From: Sphingomonadales bacterium
GTDB lineage: Bacteria; Pseudomonadota; Alphaproteobacteria; Sphingomonadales; Sphingomonadaceae
Assembly (NCBI GenBank): GCA_004173185.1
Contig: SEFZ01000014.1
Span: 38,239-102,238 of the forward strand
Length of the DNA stretch: 64,000 nt
Reading direction: 5' to 3'
Shown here one piece after another: positions 16,942-25,277 of this stretch. The first letter of the stretch is position 1, and each line of letters begins with the position of its first letter. Under the pieces are notes generated by a model. The model searched no databases, was not told where the DNA came from, and saw only the letters and a list, made by a program, of their open reading frames with translations. The position numbers and the translations under genes are program-made.

Positions 16942-17795
16942 ACCGGACGATCCTGCCGCCCGCTTTGGGCCTGCTGCCGTCTTTGGGGCTGGCGCTTGCA
17001 CTTGCAGGCTGCGCCCAGCCGCAGGGCAAGGGCGGCGGCGGGATCGTCTCCACCAATCCATGTGCTGATGCGATGCTCGTCGAGCTGGTGCCGCCGGAGC
17101 GGATCGCTGCGATCAGCCATTATTCTCAGGATCCGGGGGCGACTTCGATTCCCCTCGATGTCGCCCGCCGTTTCCGCACCACGACCGGCAGCGCCGAAGA
17201 AGTGGTGATGATGCGCCCGGATCTGGTGGTGGCGAGCGCCTTCACCGCGCCTTCGACGCGCGAGGCTTATCGTCGCGCGGGCCTGAAGACCGTGTACCTC
17301 GATTCCCCCGTCACGATTGCGGCCAGCAAGGCGCAGATCACGGAGCTTGCCGGTGCGCTTGGCGAAGCCGGGGCAGGGGACGCGATGAACGCGCGGATCG
17401 ATCAGGCAGTGACCGCCGCCAGGTGGAGCGGGCCGCAAGTCTCCGCGTTGATCTGGATCGGCGGTAATCTCGTCTCGGGCGGCGGAAACCTGCTCGATGA
17501 GATGATGACCGGAGCCGGCTTCTCCGATCACGCCGCGCATTATGGCCTGCAATTCACCGGCACGCTGCCGATGGAGCACGTCATCGTGGATCCGCCCCGC
17601 GTGATGCTCGTTCCCGATCCGCCCGGCCGCATGGCGTCCTCGCGCGCAGCGCAACTACGCAGCCACGCCATTGCGCGGCTCGGCGGCAATGTGACCGAGG
17701 CGCATTTCTCGCGCGATCTCGTCAATTGCGGTGGCCCGGTGATCGCCAAGGCGGTGACGCGGCTCGCCGAAATCCGCCGGAGTGTCGGCCCATGA
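16938..17795 (+). CDS. btuF: periplasmic cobalamin-binding protein BtuF-like
   Basis: 285 residues starting at the GTG that overlaps the btuB stop (GTGA). The N-terminus has a lipobox-like LALALAGCAQ, so it may be a lipoprotein anchored in the inner membrane. Typical periplasmic-binding (TroA/BtuF fold) pieces: VSTNPCADAMLVELVPPERIAAISHYSQDP, EEVVMMRPDLVVASAF, KTVYLDSPVTI. It delivers cobalamin to BtuCD. The stop overlaps the btuC start (ATGA). Confidence 0.9.
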   Translation: MNRTILPPALGLLPSLGLALALAGCAQPQGKGGGGIVSTNPCADAMLVELVPPERIAAISHYSQDPGATSIPLDVARRFRTTTGSAEEVVMMRPDLVVASAFTAPSTREAYRRAGLKTVYLDSPVTIAASKAQITELAGALGEAGAGDAMNARIDQAVTAARWSGPQVSALIWIGGNLVSGGGNLLDEMMTGAGFSDHAAHYGLQFTGTLPMEHVIVDPPRVMLVPDPPGRMASSRAAQLRSHAIARLGGNVTEAHFSRDLVNCGGPVIAKAVTRLAEIRRSVGP

Positions 17796-18763
17796 AGCGT
17801 CTTCCTCTCAATCTCGCGCTCGCCGCACTTGTCGCGATCCTGTTCGTCGCTTCGCTGATGGCGGGTAAGGCGTGGGTGCCGTTCGGCATATGGTTCAGTG
17901 ATGATCCCCGCTGGTGGATCGTCGCCGAACTGCGCCTGCCGCGCGCGATCCTCGGGCTGGGCGTAGGGGCCGCGCTCGGCCTCACCGGCGCGGTGCTACA
18001 GGGTTTCCTGCGTAACCCGCTCGCCGATCCCTCGGTGGTCGGCGTTTCGTCCTGCGCGGCTTTGGGTGCGGTGGCGTCGATCGTCCTGCTTTCCGCCAGC
18101 GCACCGCTGATTGTATTCGGCAGCGCGATGCTCGCGGCCGCCGGGGGCATGGCGCTGCTGGCGGGGCTGGCGTGGCGCTCGCAAAGCGCAGTCGCTTTCA
18201 TCCTTGCGGGCACGGTGCTCGCAAGCCTTGCGGGCGCGCTCACCGCCTTCCTGATCTCGATTGCGCCCAATCCTTATGCGACCGCCGAGATCATCGACTG
18301 GATCATGGGATCGCTCACCGATCGCAGCTTCAGCGAAGTCCAGTTCGCCATGCCCTTCATCGCCATCGGCTGCGCGCTGCTGCTGTTTACCGGCCGAGCG
18401 CTAGATGGGCTGACCTTGGGCGAAGACGCCGCGCGCTCGCTCGGGATCCGCCTCCAGCGCACCCAGATGCTGATCGTCCTCGGGGCGGGGCTGGCCGTCG
18501 GCGCGAGCGTCGCGGTGACCGGGGTGGTCGGGTTCGTCGGGCTGATCGTGCCGCATCTGCTCCGCCCGCTCACCGGCGCGCGGCCCTCGGCATTGCTGCT
18601 GCCCTCCGCGCTGGGTGGTGCGGTCCTCGTGCTGGCCGCGGACAGCCTTGTGCGGCTGGGGCCGGGCGCGACCGAAATCCGGCTTGGCGTCGCGATGGCG
18701 CTGCTCGGCACACCCTTCTTCTTTGCGCTGCTTATCAGGATGCGGAGGTCGGCATGGATCTGA
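17792..18763 (+). CDS. btuC: cobalamin ABC transporter permease BtuC
   Basis: 323 residues from the ATG at 17792 that overlaps the btuF stop. FecCD/BtuC family: about ten hydrophobic segments, RLPRAILGLGVGAALGLTGAVLQGFLRNPLADPSVVGVSSCAALGAV near the N-terminus, and the cytoplasmic coupling region GEDAARSLGIRLQRTQMLIV. The closing GFVGLIVPHLLRPLTGARPS is the family signature. Inner-membrane channel of the B12 importer. Its 3-prime end overlaps btuD by 10 bp. Confidence 0.94.
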   Translation: MKRLPLNLALAALVAILFVASLMAGKAWVPFGIWFSDDPRWWIVAELRLPRAILGLGVGAALGLTGAVLQGFLRNPLADPSVVGVSSCAALGAVASIVLLSASAPLIVFGSAMLAAAGGMALLAGLAWRSQSAVAFILAGTVLASLAGALTAFLISIAPNPYATAEIIDWIMGSLTDRSFSEVQFAMPFIAIGCALLLFTGRALDGLTLGEDAARSLGIRLQRTQMLIVLGAGLAVGASVAVTGVVGFVGLIVPHLLRPLTGARPSALLLPSALGGAVLVLAADSLVRLGPGATEIRLGVAMALLGTPFFFALLIRMRRSAWI

Positions 18764-19521
18764 CCGTCACCAATCTCTCGGTCAGCCTCGGCGAGCGCCG
18801 GGTGCTGGAGGATGTCAGGGCCACCCTGCGCCCCGGCCGGGTCACCGCCATCCTCGGCCCCAATGGCTCGGGCAAGACCAGTTTGGTCAAGGCGCTGGCG
18901 GGTCTGCTACCCGGCGACATCCGCCTCGGCGACCAGCGCATCGGTAAGATGGACCCGCGCCAGCGCGCCCGCGCGATCGGCTATCTCCCGCAAGACGGGG
19001 CGGTCCATTGGGACGTCACGGTCGAAAGCCTCGTCGCGCTCGGCCGCCTGCCGCATCGCGCGCCCTTCGCCGGTCTCTCGTCCGAAGATAGCGATGCAAT
19101 CACCACTGCGATGGCCGCCACCGACAGCATGCAGTTTGCAGGCCGCCTCGTTGCCGAACTCTCCGGAGGCGAACGCGCTCGCGTGCTGCTCGCGCGCGTT
19201 CTCGCCGGGCAACCGCAATGGCTGCTCGCCGACGAACCGCTCGCCAGCCTCGATCCGGTGCATCAGCTCGGCCTGCTCGATCAGCTTCGCACGCTGGCGG
19301 GGCAGGGGATGGGCGTGGTGATCGTCCTCCACGATCTGATCCAGGCCGCCCGCGCTGCCGACGACATCCTCCTCCTCCGCGAAGGCCGCGTCGTTGCCTT
19401 CGGCCCCGCCGCCAAGGCGCTCTCGCCCGACAATCTTCGCGAGGCATTCGGCGTAGAGGTGCTGCGAATTCGTGACGAAGCGGGACGAATCCTCTCCGTG
19501 CCTATCGGCAGGAACCGCTGA
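18754..19521 (+). CDS. btuD: cobalamin ABC transporter ATPase BtuD
   Basis: 255 residues from the ATG at 18754. Walker A GPNGSGKT at residues 35-42, Q-loop YLPQ near 77-80, ABC signature LSGGERAR at 136-143, Walker B LLADE at 157-161, and the switch His in VIVLHD. Energises BtuC. Start overlaps btuC by 10 bp, so all four genes are translationally linked. Confidence 0.95.
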   Translation: MDLTVTNLSVSLGERRVLEDVRATLRPGRVTAILGPNGSGKTSLVKALAGLLPGDIRLGDQRIGKMDPRQRARAIGYLPQDGAVHWDVTVESLVALGRLPHRAPFAGLSSEDSDAITTAMAATDSMQFAGRLVAELSGGERARVLLARVLAGQPQWLLADEPLASLDPVHQLGLLDQLRTLAGQGMGVVIVLHDLIQAARAADDILLLREGRVVAFGPAAKALSPDNLREAFGVEVLRIRDEAGRILSVPIGRNR

Positions 19522-19544
19522 CAGAGCGGTTTCGCTGTGCCAAA

Positions 19545-19557
19545 GTAATTTAATTAC
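19545..19557. promoter_or_regulatory. 13-bp AT-rich palindrome, candidate operator upstream of mmsA
   Basis: GTAATT-T-AATTAC, perfectly symmetric about one base, in an otherwise GC-rich 77-bp gap and 42 bp before the mmsA start. Its place and contrast in composition suit a repressor or activator site for the valine operon. No regulator is encoded nearby. Confidence 0.4.
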
Positions 19558-19598
19558 AAGCGCGAGTCGGCCCTGCCGGTGCGTGATAGGAGAGCGTT

Positions 19599-21098
19599 GT
19601 GCGTATTATCGACCATGTCATCGCAGGTGCATCGGGTGGTTCAGCCGCCCGCACGGGGGACGTTTACGATCCCAATACCGGTCAGGTTCAAGCCCGCGTA
19701 AATCTCGGCACCCAGGCCGATCTCGATCGCGCCGTCGCCGCCGCGCAGGCCGCGCAGCCCGAATGGGCCGCCACCAATCCGCAGCGCCGGGCGCGCGTGA
19801 TGTTCAACTTCAAGGCTTTGGTCGAGAAGCATATGGACGAGCTGGCGCATCTGCTCTCGTCCGAGCATGGCAAGGTCGTTGCCGATTCGAAGGGCGACAT
19901 CCAGCGCGGCCTCGAAGTGATCGAGTTCGCCTGCGGCATCCCGCATGTCCTCAAGGGTGAGTACACCCAGGGCGCAGGCCCCGGCATCGACGTGTATTCG
20001 ATGCGCCAGCCGCTCGGCATCGGCGCGGGGATTACTCCGTTCAACTTCCCGGCGATGATCCCGCTCTGGATGAGCGGTGTCGCGATTGCGTGCGGCAACG
20101 CCTTCATCCTCAAGCCCAGCGAGCGCGATCCTTCGGTGCCGGTCCGCTTGGGTGAGCTCTTCCTCGAAGCCGGCCTGCCTGCGGGTATTTTTCAGGTCGT
20201 CCATGGCGACAAGGAAATGGTCGATGCGATCCTCGATCATCCGGCAATCGCCGCGATCAGCTTCGTCGGCAGCTCGGACATCGCGCATTATGTCTATCGT
20301 CGCGGTGTCGATGCCGGAAAGCGCGTTCAGGCGATGGGCGGCGCGAAGAACCACGGCATCGTCATGCCCGATGCCGATCTCGATCAGGTCGTCGCCGATC
20401 TCGCGGGCGCGGCATTCGGCTCGGCGGGCGAGCGCTGCATGGCGCTGCCGGTCGTGGTCCCGGTGGGCGACAAGACCGCCGACGCGCTGCGCGAACGCCT
20501 GATCCCCGCGATCGAAGCGTTGCGCGTCGGCGTCAGCACCGATGCGGAGGCGCATTACGGCCCGGTCGTGAACGCCGCGCACAAGCAGCGCGTCGAGAAC
20601 TGGATCCAGACCGGCGTGGACGAAGGCGCAGAGCTGGTGGTCGATGGCCGCGGCTTCAAACTACAGGGCCATGAAGAAGGCTTCTTCATCGGGCCGTCGC
20701 TGTTCGATCGCGTGACGACCGATATGGAGAGCTACAAGGAAGAGATTTTCGGCCCCGTGCTCCAGATGGTCCGCGCGCCCGACTTCGAGACGGCGCTGCG
20801 CCTCCCGAGCGAGCATCAGTACGGCAACGGCGTCGCGATCTTCACCCGCAACGGCCATGCCGCGCGCGAATTCGCGGCCCGCGTGAATGTCGGAATGGTC
20901 GGCATCAACGTGCCGATCCCGGTGCCGGTCGCGTACCACAGCTTCGGCGGCTGGAAGCGCTCGGCATTTGGCGACACCAACCAGCACGGCATGGAAGGCG
21001 TCCGCTTCTGGACCAAGGTCAAGACAATCACCCAGCGCTGGCCCGATGGCGGCGCAGGCGCGGGCGACAGCGCCTTCATCATCCCGACCATGGGGTAA
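19599..21098 (+). CDS. mmsA: CoA-acylating methylmalonate-semialdehyde dehydrogenase
   Basis: 499 residues, family length, from a GTG at 19599 preceded by AGGAGAG. It oxidises (methyl)malonate semialdehyde to propionyl- or acetyl-CoA with NAD and CoA, in valine catabolism. Visible features: ITPFNFPAMIPLWM, LKPSERDPSVP, the GGAKNHG motif where CoA-acylating enzymes replace the usual general-base Glu by Asn, and the catalytic Cys280 in FGSAGERCMAL. First gene of a run that ends with mmsB. Confidence 0.96.
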   Translation: MRIIDHVIAGASGGSAARTGDVYDPNTGQVQARVNLGTQADLDRAVAAAQAAQPEWAATNPQRRARVMFNFKALVEKHMDELAHLLSSEHGKVVADSKGDIQRGLEVIEFACGIPHVLKGEYTQGAGPGIDVYSMRQPLGIGAGITPFNFPAMIPLWMSGVAIACGNAFILKPSERDPSVPVRLGELFLEAGLPAGIFQVVHGDKEMVDAILDHPAIAAISFVGSSDIAHYVYRRGVDAGKRVQAMGGAKNHGIVMPDADLDQVVADLAGAAFGSAGERCMALPVVVPVGDKTADALRERLIPAIEALRVGVSTDAEAHYGPVVNAAHKQRVENWIQTGVDEGAELVVDGRGFKLQGHEEGFFIGPSLFDRVTTDMESYKEEIFGPVLQMVRAPDFETALRLPSEHQYGNGVAIFTRNGHAAREFAARVNVGMVGINVPIPVPVAYHSFGGWKRSAFGDTNQHGMEGVRFWTKVKTITQRWPDGGAGAGDSAFIIPTMG

Positions 21099-21102
21099 TT
21101 GG

Positions 21103-22065
21103 ATGATCCGTCTGCTCCTCTTCATCGTCGCCCTGATGTTCGTGGTCCGCGCTGAGCCGATCACGAACGCAGGCGCGGCTGCGGTGGAGCAACCCAAGAA
21201 GCTGATCGCGCTGAGCTTCGACGATATCCCCCGCGCGCACGGTGCGTTCCTGACACCGCAGGAGCGCGGCGAGCGGCTGATCGCGATCATGAAGGACAAG
21301 CAGGTCGATCAGGCGGCGTTCTTCCTCAATCCCGGCCAGCTCACCGAATATGGCGACACCAAGGGCGCGGGGCAGCGGATCCGCGATTATGTCGCGGCGG
21401 GGCATGTCCTCGCCAACCACAGCAACACCCATCCTCGGCTGGGCGGCACCAGCGCCGAGGTGTATCTCGCGAATATCGACACCGCCGAGGCGTGGCTCGC
21501 CAGGCAGCCGGGTCACCGCGCGTGGTTCCGCTATCCGTTTCTCGATGAGGGCGGCAAGGACATGGCCAAGCGTGACGCGGTGCGCGCCGGGCTCAAGGCG
21601 CGCGGGCTGCTCAATGCCTATGTGACCGTCGATGGTTCGGACTGGAACATGGAGGATCAGGCGCTGCGGGCGAAAAAGGCCGGCAAGACGATCGACATGG
21701 ATGCGCTGCGCGATCTCTATGTCGAAACCCACGTCCAGTCCGCCGATTTCTCCGATGCGCTGATGGTCCGCACTTTGGGCCGCAGCCCGGCGCACATGCT
21801 GCTCCTCCACGAGACCGACATGGCCGCTTTGTTCCTCGGCGACCTGATCGATGCGCTGCGGGCGGATGGCTGGGAGATCATCTCCGCCGACGGTGCCTTC
21901 GCCGATCCGATCTATCGTCTCGCGCCCAACACGCCCTTCGCCGCCGGCACGCTGACCGAAGCGCTGGCGTGGGAGAAAGGCATCAAGGGCGCGCGTTGGT
22001 ACGACCGCAACAACACCGATGTCGCCAACCGGCTCTTCGCCGAGCGCGTTCTCCACGAGAAGTAA
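21103..22065 (+). CDS. polysaccharide deacetylase family protein
   Basis: 320 residues from the ATG at 21103, four bases after mmsA. A signal peptide or anchor (MIRLLLFIVALMFVVRAEP) is followed by a NodB-type fold: LIALSFDDIPRAHGAFLTP with the metal/catalytic Asp pair, HVLANHSNTHPRLGG with the His ligands, RAWFRYPFLDEGG, and LLLHETDMAAL. Probably a periplasmic metal-dependent deacetylase, substrate unknown. It is squeezed between valine genes (3 bp to the next start) without an obvious pathway link. Confidence 0.88.
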   Translation: MIRLLLFIVALMFVVRAEPITNAGAAAVEQPKKLIALSFDDIPRAHGAFLTPQERGERLIAIMKDKQVDQAAFFLNPGQLTEYGDTKGAGQRIRDYVAAGHVLANHSNTHPRLGGTSAEVYLANIDTAEAWLARQPGHRAWFRYPFLDEGGKDMAKRDAVRAGLKARGLLNAYVTVDGSDWNMEDQALRAKKAGKTIDMDALRDLYVETHVQSADFSDALMVRTLGRSPAHMLLLHETDMAALFLGDLIDALRADGWEIISADGAFADPIYRLAPNTPFAAGTLTEALAWEKGIKGARWYDRNNTDVANRLFAERVLHEK

Positions 22066-22068
22066 CCA

Positions 22069-23214
22069 ATGACCACGCAATTCGAACTCACCGACGAGCA
22101 GCTCCAGATTCAGGAAATGGCGCGCCAGTTCACCGCTGACGCGATCACCCCCCATGCGGCGGAGTGGGACGAGAACAGCATCTTCCCGCGCGACACGATC
22201 AAATCCGCCGCCGAACTGGGTTTCGCCTCGATCTATGTCTCCGAGGAATCGGGCGGCATCGGCCTCGGGCGGCTGGAATCCGCGCTGATCATGGAAGCGA
22301 TGGCCTATGGCTGCGTGCCGACCAGTGCGTTCATCTCGATCCACAACATGGCGACTTGGATGATCGATCGGTTCGGGTCGCAGGCGGTGAAGGATAAATA
22401 TCTCCCGGGCCTGATCTCGATGGAATTGATGGCGAGCTATTGCCTGACCGAGCCGTCATCGGGTTCGGACGCCGCCGCGCTCAAGACCAGGGCCGTCAAG
22501 GACGGCGACCATTATGTCGTCAACGGCACCAAGCAGTTCATCTCGGGCGCGGGGGTCAACGATCTCTACGTCACCATGGTCCGCACCGGCGTGGATGGGC
22601 CAAAGGGCATCACCTGCCTCGTGATCGAGAAGGACATGCCCGGCGTGTCGTTCGGCGCGAAGGAGCGCAAGCTCGGCTGGAACGCCAGCCCGACGGCAGG
22701 CGTGACCTTTGAGAATGTCCGCGTGCCTGCCGAAAACATCGTCGGCGGCGAAGGCGAGGGCTTCCGGATCGCGATGATGGGCCTCGATGGCGGCCGCCTC
22801 AACATCGGCGCGACGTCGCTCGGCGGTGCGCAGCGCTGCCTCGACGAAGCCATCGCCTACACCAAGGATCGCCAGCAATTCGGCAAGGCGATCGCCGATT
22901 TCCAGAACACGCAATTCACCCTCGCCGACATGGCGACCGAATTGGAAGCCGCCCGCGCTTTGCTCTATCTCGCCGCCGCCAAGGTGACCGCCAACGCGCC
23001 CGACAAGACCAAATTCGCCGCCATGGCCAAGCGCTTCGCCACCGACACCGCCAGTTCGGTGACCGATCGCGCGCTGCAATTGCATGGTGGCTATGGGTAT
23101 CTCAAAGACTATCCGATCGAGCGATTCTGGCGCGATCTGCGGGTCAATTCGATCCTCGAGGGGACCAATCAGGTGATGCGGATGATCGTCGGCCGGGAGC
23201 TTACCCGCCAGTGA
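22069..23214 (+). CDS. acyl-CoA dehydrogenase, probably isobutyryl-CoA dehydrogenase
   Basis: 381 residues, family length. FAD-dependent oxidation of a short acyl-CoA; electrons go to ETF. Motifs: YCLTEPSSGSDAAALKT, RKLGWNASPTAGVTFENVRVP, QLHGGYGYLKDYPIERFWRDLRVN and the C-terminal SILEGTNQVMRMIVGREL with the catalytic-type Glu. The valine-pathway neighbours support isobutyryl-CoA as substrate, but related short branched chains are possible. Stop overlaps the GTG of the next gene. Confidence 0.93.
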   Translation: MTTQFELTDEQLQIQEMARQFTADAITPHAAEWDENSIFPRDTIKSAAELGFASIYVSEESGGIGLGRLESALIMEAMAYGCVPTSAFISIHNMATWMIDRFGSQAVKDKYLPGLISMELMASYCLTEPSSGSDAAALKTRAVKDGDHYVVNGTKQFISGAGVNDLYVTMVRTGVDGPKGITCLVIEKDMPGVSFGAKERKLGWNASPTAGVTFENVRVPAENIVGGEGEGFRIAMMGLDGGRLNIGATSLGGAQRCLDEAIAYTKDRQQFGKAIADFQNTQFTLADMATELEAARALLYLAAAKVTANAPDKTKFAAMAKRFATDTASSVTDRALQLHGGYGYLKDYPIERFWRDLRVNSILEGTNQVMRMIVGRELTRQ

Positions 23215-24275
23215 CCTTTGCCGAAGCAAGCGTGAGCGACGACGTTCTGATTTCGGTCGAGGGCAAGCTGGGCCGCATCCGGCTCAACCGGCCCAAGGCG
23301 ATCCATGCGCTCAACGCCGATATGTGCGCCGCGATGCTCGATGCGATCCAGCTTTGGGCAGCCGATCCGGCAGTCGAAGCGATCCTGATCGATCATGCGG
23401 AGGGCAGGGGTTTCTGCGCGGGTGGCGATATCCGCATGCTCGCCGAAAGCGGGGCCAGCGACGGCGCGGAGGCGCGCGATTTCTTCCGGCTCGAATATCA
23501 GCTCAACCATAAGCTGTTCACCTGCGCCAAGCCGATCATCGCCTTCATGGACGGCATCACGATGGGCGGCGGCGTCGGCATTTCGCAGCCCGCCAAATAT
23601 CGGGTCGCGACCGAGAACACCAAATTCGCCATGCCCGAAACCGGCATCGGCCTGTTCCCCGATGTCGGCGGCGGCTGGTATCTGGCGCGGCTGCCCGGCC
23701 GCATGGGTGAGTATCTCGCGCTGACCGGCGCGCGGCTCGACGGTGCGGAGTGTTTGGCGCTCGGGCTGGCGACGCATTATGTGCCCAGCGATCGCCTCGA
23801 AGAGGTGAAACGTGCCATCGGCGCAATGCCGGCCGAAGCGCAGGCGATCATCGCGGACTATGCCACCGCCACGTCGCGCGCGAACATTCTCGATCATAAG
23901 GCCGAGATCGACCGGCTCTTCGCGGCGGACACGCTTGAGGAAATCCTCGCCGGTCTCGAAGCCGATGCCGGCGAATGGGCCACCGCCCAGCTTGCCACGC
24001 TCGCCACCAAATCGCCTCAGGCGATGAAAGTCTCGCTCAAGCTGGTTCGCGATGGTCGCTATATGGACAGTTTCGAGCAGGAAATGGCGCAGGAGTTCGC
24101 GGTCGCCAGCCGGGTTGTGCAACGCCACGATTTCATCGAGGGGGTTCGCGCACTGATCGTCGACAAGGACAATGCGCCGCGCTGGAATCCCGCATCGCCC
24201 GAGGGCGTCACCGATCATGTCATCGATCAGATATTCGCGCCGCTGAGCGAGGATGAGGCATGGGTGCCCGCTTGA
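23211..24275 (+). CDS. 3-hydroxyisobutyryl-CoA hydrolase (crotonase fold)
   Basis: 354 residues from the GTG at 23211 (GTGA overlap). The length and the C-terminal domain separate it from plain enoyl-CoA hydratases. Motifs: NRPKAIHALNADM, EGRGFCAGGDIRMLAESG, FMDGITMGGGVGIS, MPETGIGLFPDVGGGWYLARLPG, and a late KALIVDK-like region (GVRALIVDKDNAPRWNPA). It releases 3-hydroxyisobutyrate from its CoA ester, the valine-specific step before MmsB. Confidence 0.92.
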   Translation: MTFAEASVSDDVLISVEGKLGRIRLNRPKAIHALNADMCAAMLDAIQLWAADPAVEAILIDHAEGRGFCAGGDIRMLAESGASDGAEARDFFRLEYQLNHKLFTCAKPIIAFMDGITMGGGVGISQPAKYRVATENTKFAMPETGIGLFPDVGGGWYLARLPGRMGEYLALTGARLDGAECLALGLATHYVPSDRLEEVKRAIGAMPAEAQAIIADYATATSRANILDHKAEIDRLFAADTLEEILAGLEADAGEWATAQLATLATKSPQAMKVSLKLVRDGRYMDSFEQEMAQEFAVASRVVQRHDFIEGVRALIVDKDNAPRWNPASPEGVTDHVIDQIFAPLSEDEAWVPA

Positions 24276-24282
24276 ATTTTCT

Positions 24283-24375
24283 CCGTCATGCTGAACTTGT
24301 TTCAGCATCCAATGTGCCGCAAGCGACGGCATAGCCCGTGGAGGGTTGGACCCTGAAACAAGTTCAGGGTGACGG
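24283..24375. repeat. dispersed palindromic repeat (type A)
   Basis: A 93-bp imperfect palindrome: outer arms CCGTCA/TGACGG and inner arms TGAACTTGTTTCAG/CTGAAACAAGTTCA. Its minus-strand reading gives HPELVSGS and KQVQHD, peptide words often seen in mis-called ORFs of alphaproteobacterial intergenic repeats. It fills the gap between two genes of the valine operon. Confidence 0.8.
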
Positions 24376-24395
24376 TTGTGTAAGGAACGAGACTG

Positions 24396-25172
24396 ATGTC
24401 GAACTACGAAACCATCCTCGTCGAGCAGCGCGGCGCCGTCACGCTCGTCACGCTCAACCGGCCCAAGGCGCTCAACGCGCTCAACAGCCAGATCCTGTCC
24501 GAACTGCTCGAGGCGATGAAGGCGTTCGATGCCGATCCGACTCAGGGCTGCGCCGTGCTCACCGGTAGCGAAAAGGCGTTCGCCGCCGGGGCCGACATCA
24601 AGGAGATGCAGGCACAGGGCTTTGCCGACATGTACGGCCATGATTTCTTCGCGGGCTGGGACGCATTCTGCCGCACCCGCAAGCCGATCATCGCCGCAGT
24701 GGCGGGCTATGCGCTGGGCGGCGGCTGCGAAGTCGCGATGATGTGCGACTTCATCCTCGCGGCTGACACCGCAAAGTTCGGCCAGCCCGAGATCAAGCTG
24801 GGAGTCTCCCCCGGCATGGGCGGTTCGCAGCGCCTCGCGCGTGCAGTGGGCAAGGCCAAGGCGATGGAAATGTGCCTCACCGGCCGGATGATGGACGCCG
24901 CCGAAGCAGAGCGCGCAGGGCTGGTCAGCCGCATTCTTCCGGCGGCCGATCTGGTCGAGGACGCAGTCAACACCGCTGCGCTGATCGCATCGATGGCGCC
25001 GCTCTCGATCCTCGCGAACAAAGAAATGATCAACGCTGCGTTCGAGACGTCATTGGCGCAGGGCGTCCAGTTCGAGCGCCGGCTGTTCCACGCTTTGTTC
25101 GGCACCGCCGATCAGAAGGAAGGCATGACCGCCTTTGTCGAGAAGCGCCCGGGCAACTGGACGGGGAAGTAA
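24396..25172 (+). CDS. enoyl-CoA hydratase
   Basis: 258 residues, crotonase family length. Motifs: [36 protein letters not shown] with the oxyanion-hole [21 protein letters not shown] with the first catalytic-type Glu, and [22 protein letters not shown] with the second acidic residue. It hydrates methacrylyl-CoA or other short enoyl-CoA; the locus suggests methacrylyl-CoA. Start at the ATG 24396 behind AAGGAACGAG. Confidence 0.94.
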   Translation: MSNYETILVEQRGAVTLVTLNRPKALNALNSQILSELLEAMKAFDADPTQGCAVLTGSEKAFAAGADIKEMQAQGFADMYGHDFFAGWDAFCRTRKPIIAAVAGYALGGGCEVAMMCDFILAADTAKFGQPEIKLGVSPGMGGSQRLARAVGKAKAMEMCLTGRMMDAAEAERAGLVSRILPAADLVEDAVNTAALIASMAPLSILANKEMINAAFETSLAQGVQFERRLFHALFGTADQKEGMTAFVEKRPGNWTGK

Positions 25173-25179
25173 GAGCAAC

Positions 25180-25261
25180 CGTCACCCCGGCGAAAGTCCG
25201 GGTCTCAGGCGACGGCGCAAGCCGTCTGCGGCACGAGATCCCGGCGTTCGCCGGGATGACG
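25180..25261. repeat. dispersed palindromic repeat (type B)
   Basis: An 82-bp palindrome with outer arms CGTCA/TGACG and CCCGGCG..CGCCGGG cores. Forward translation gives the PAFAGMT word typical of dispersed repeats in related genomes. It sits between echA and mmsB within the operon and is a different family from the repeat at 24283. Confidence 0.75.
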
Positions 25262-25277
25262 AATTGGAGAGTAAGAT

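Noticed and set aside
15679..17061. Long open frame antisense to btuB
   Set aside because: Composition is that of a reverse-strand shadow in GC-rich DNA; btuB has full family support.
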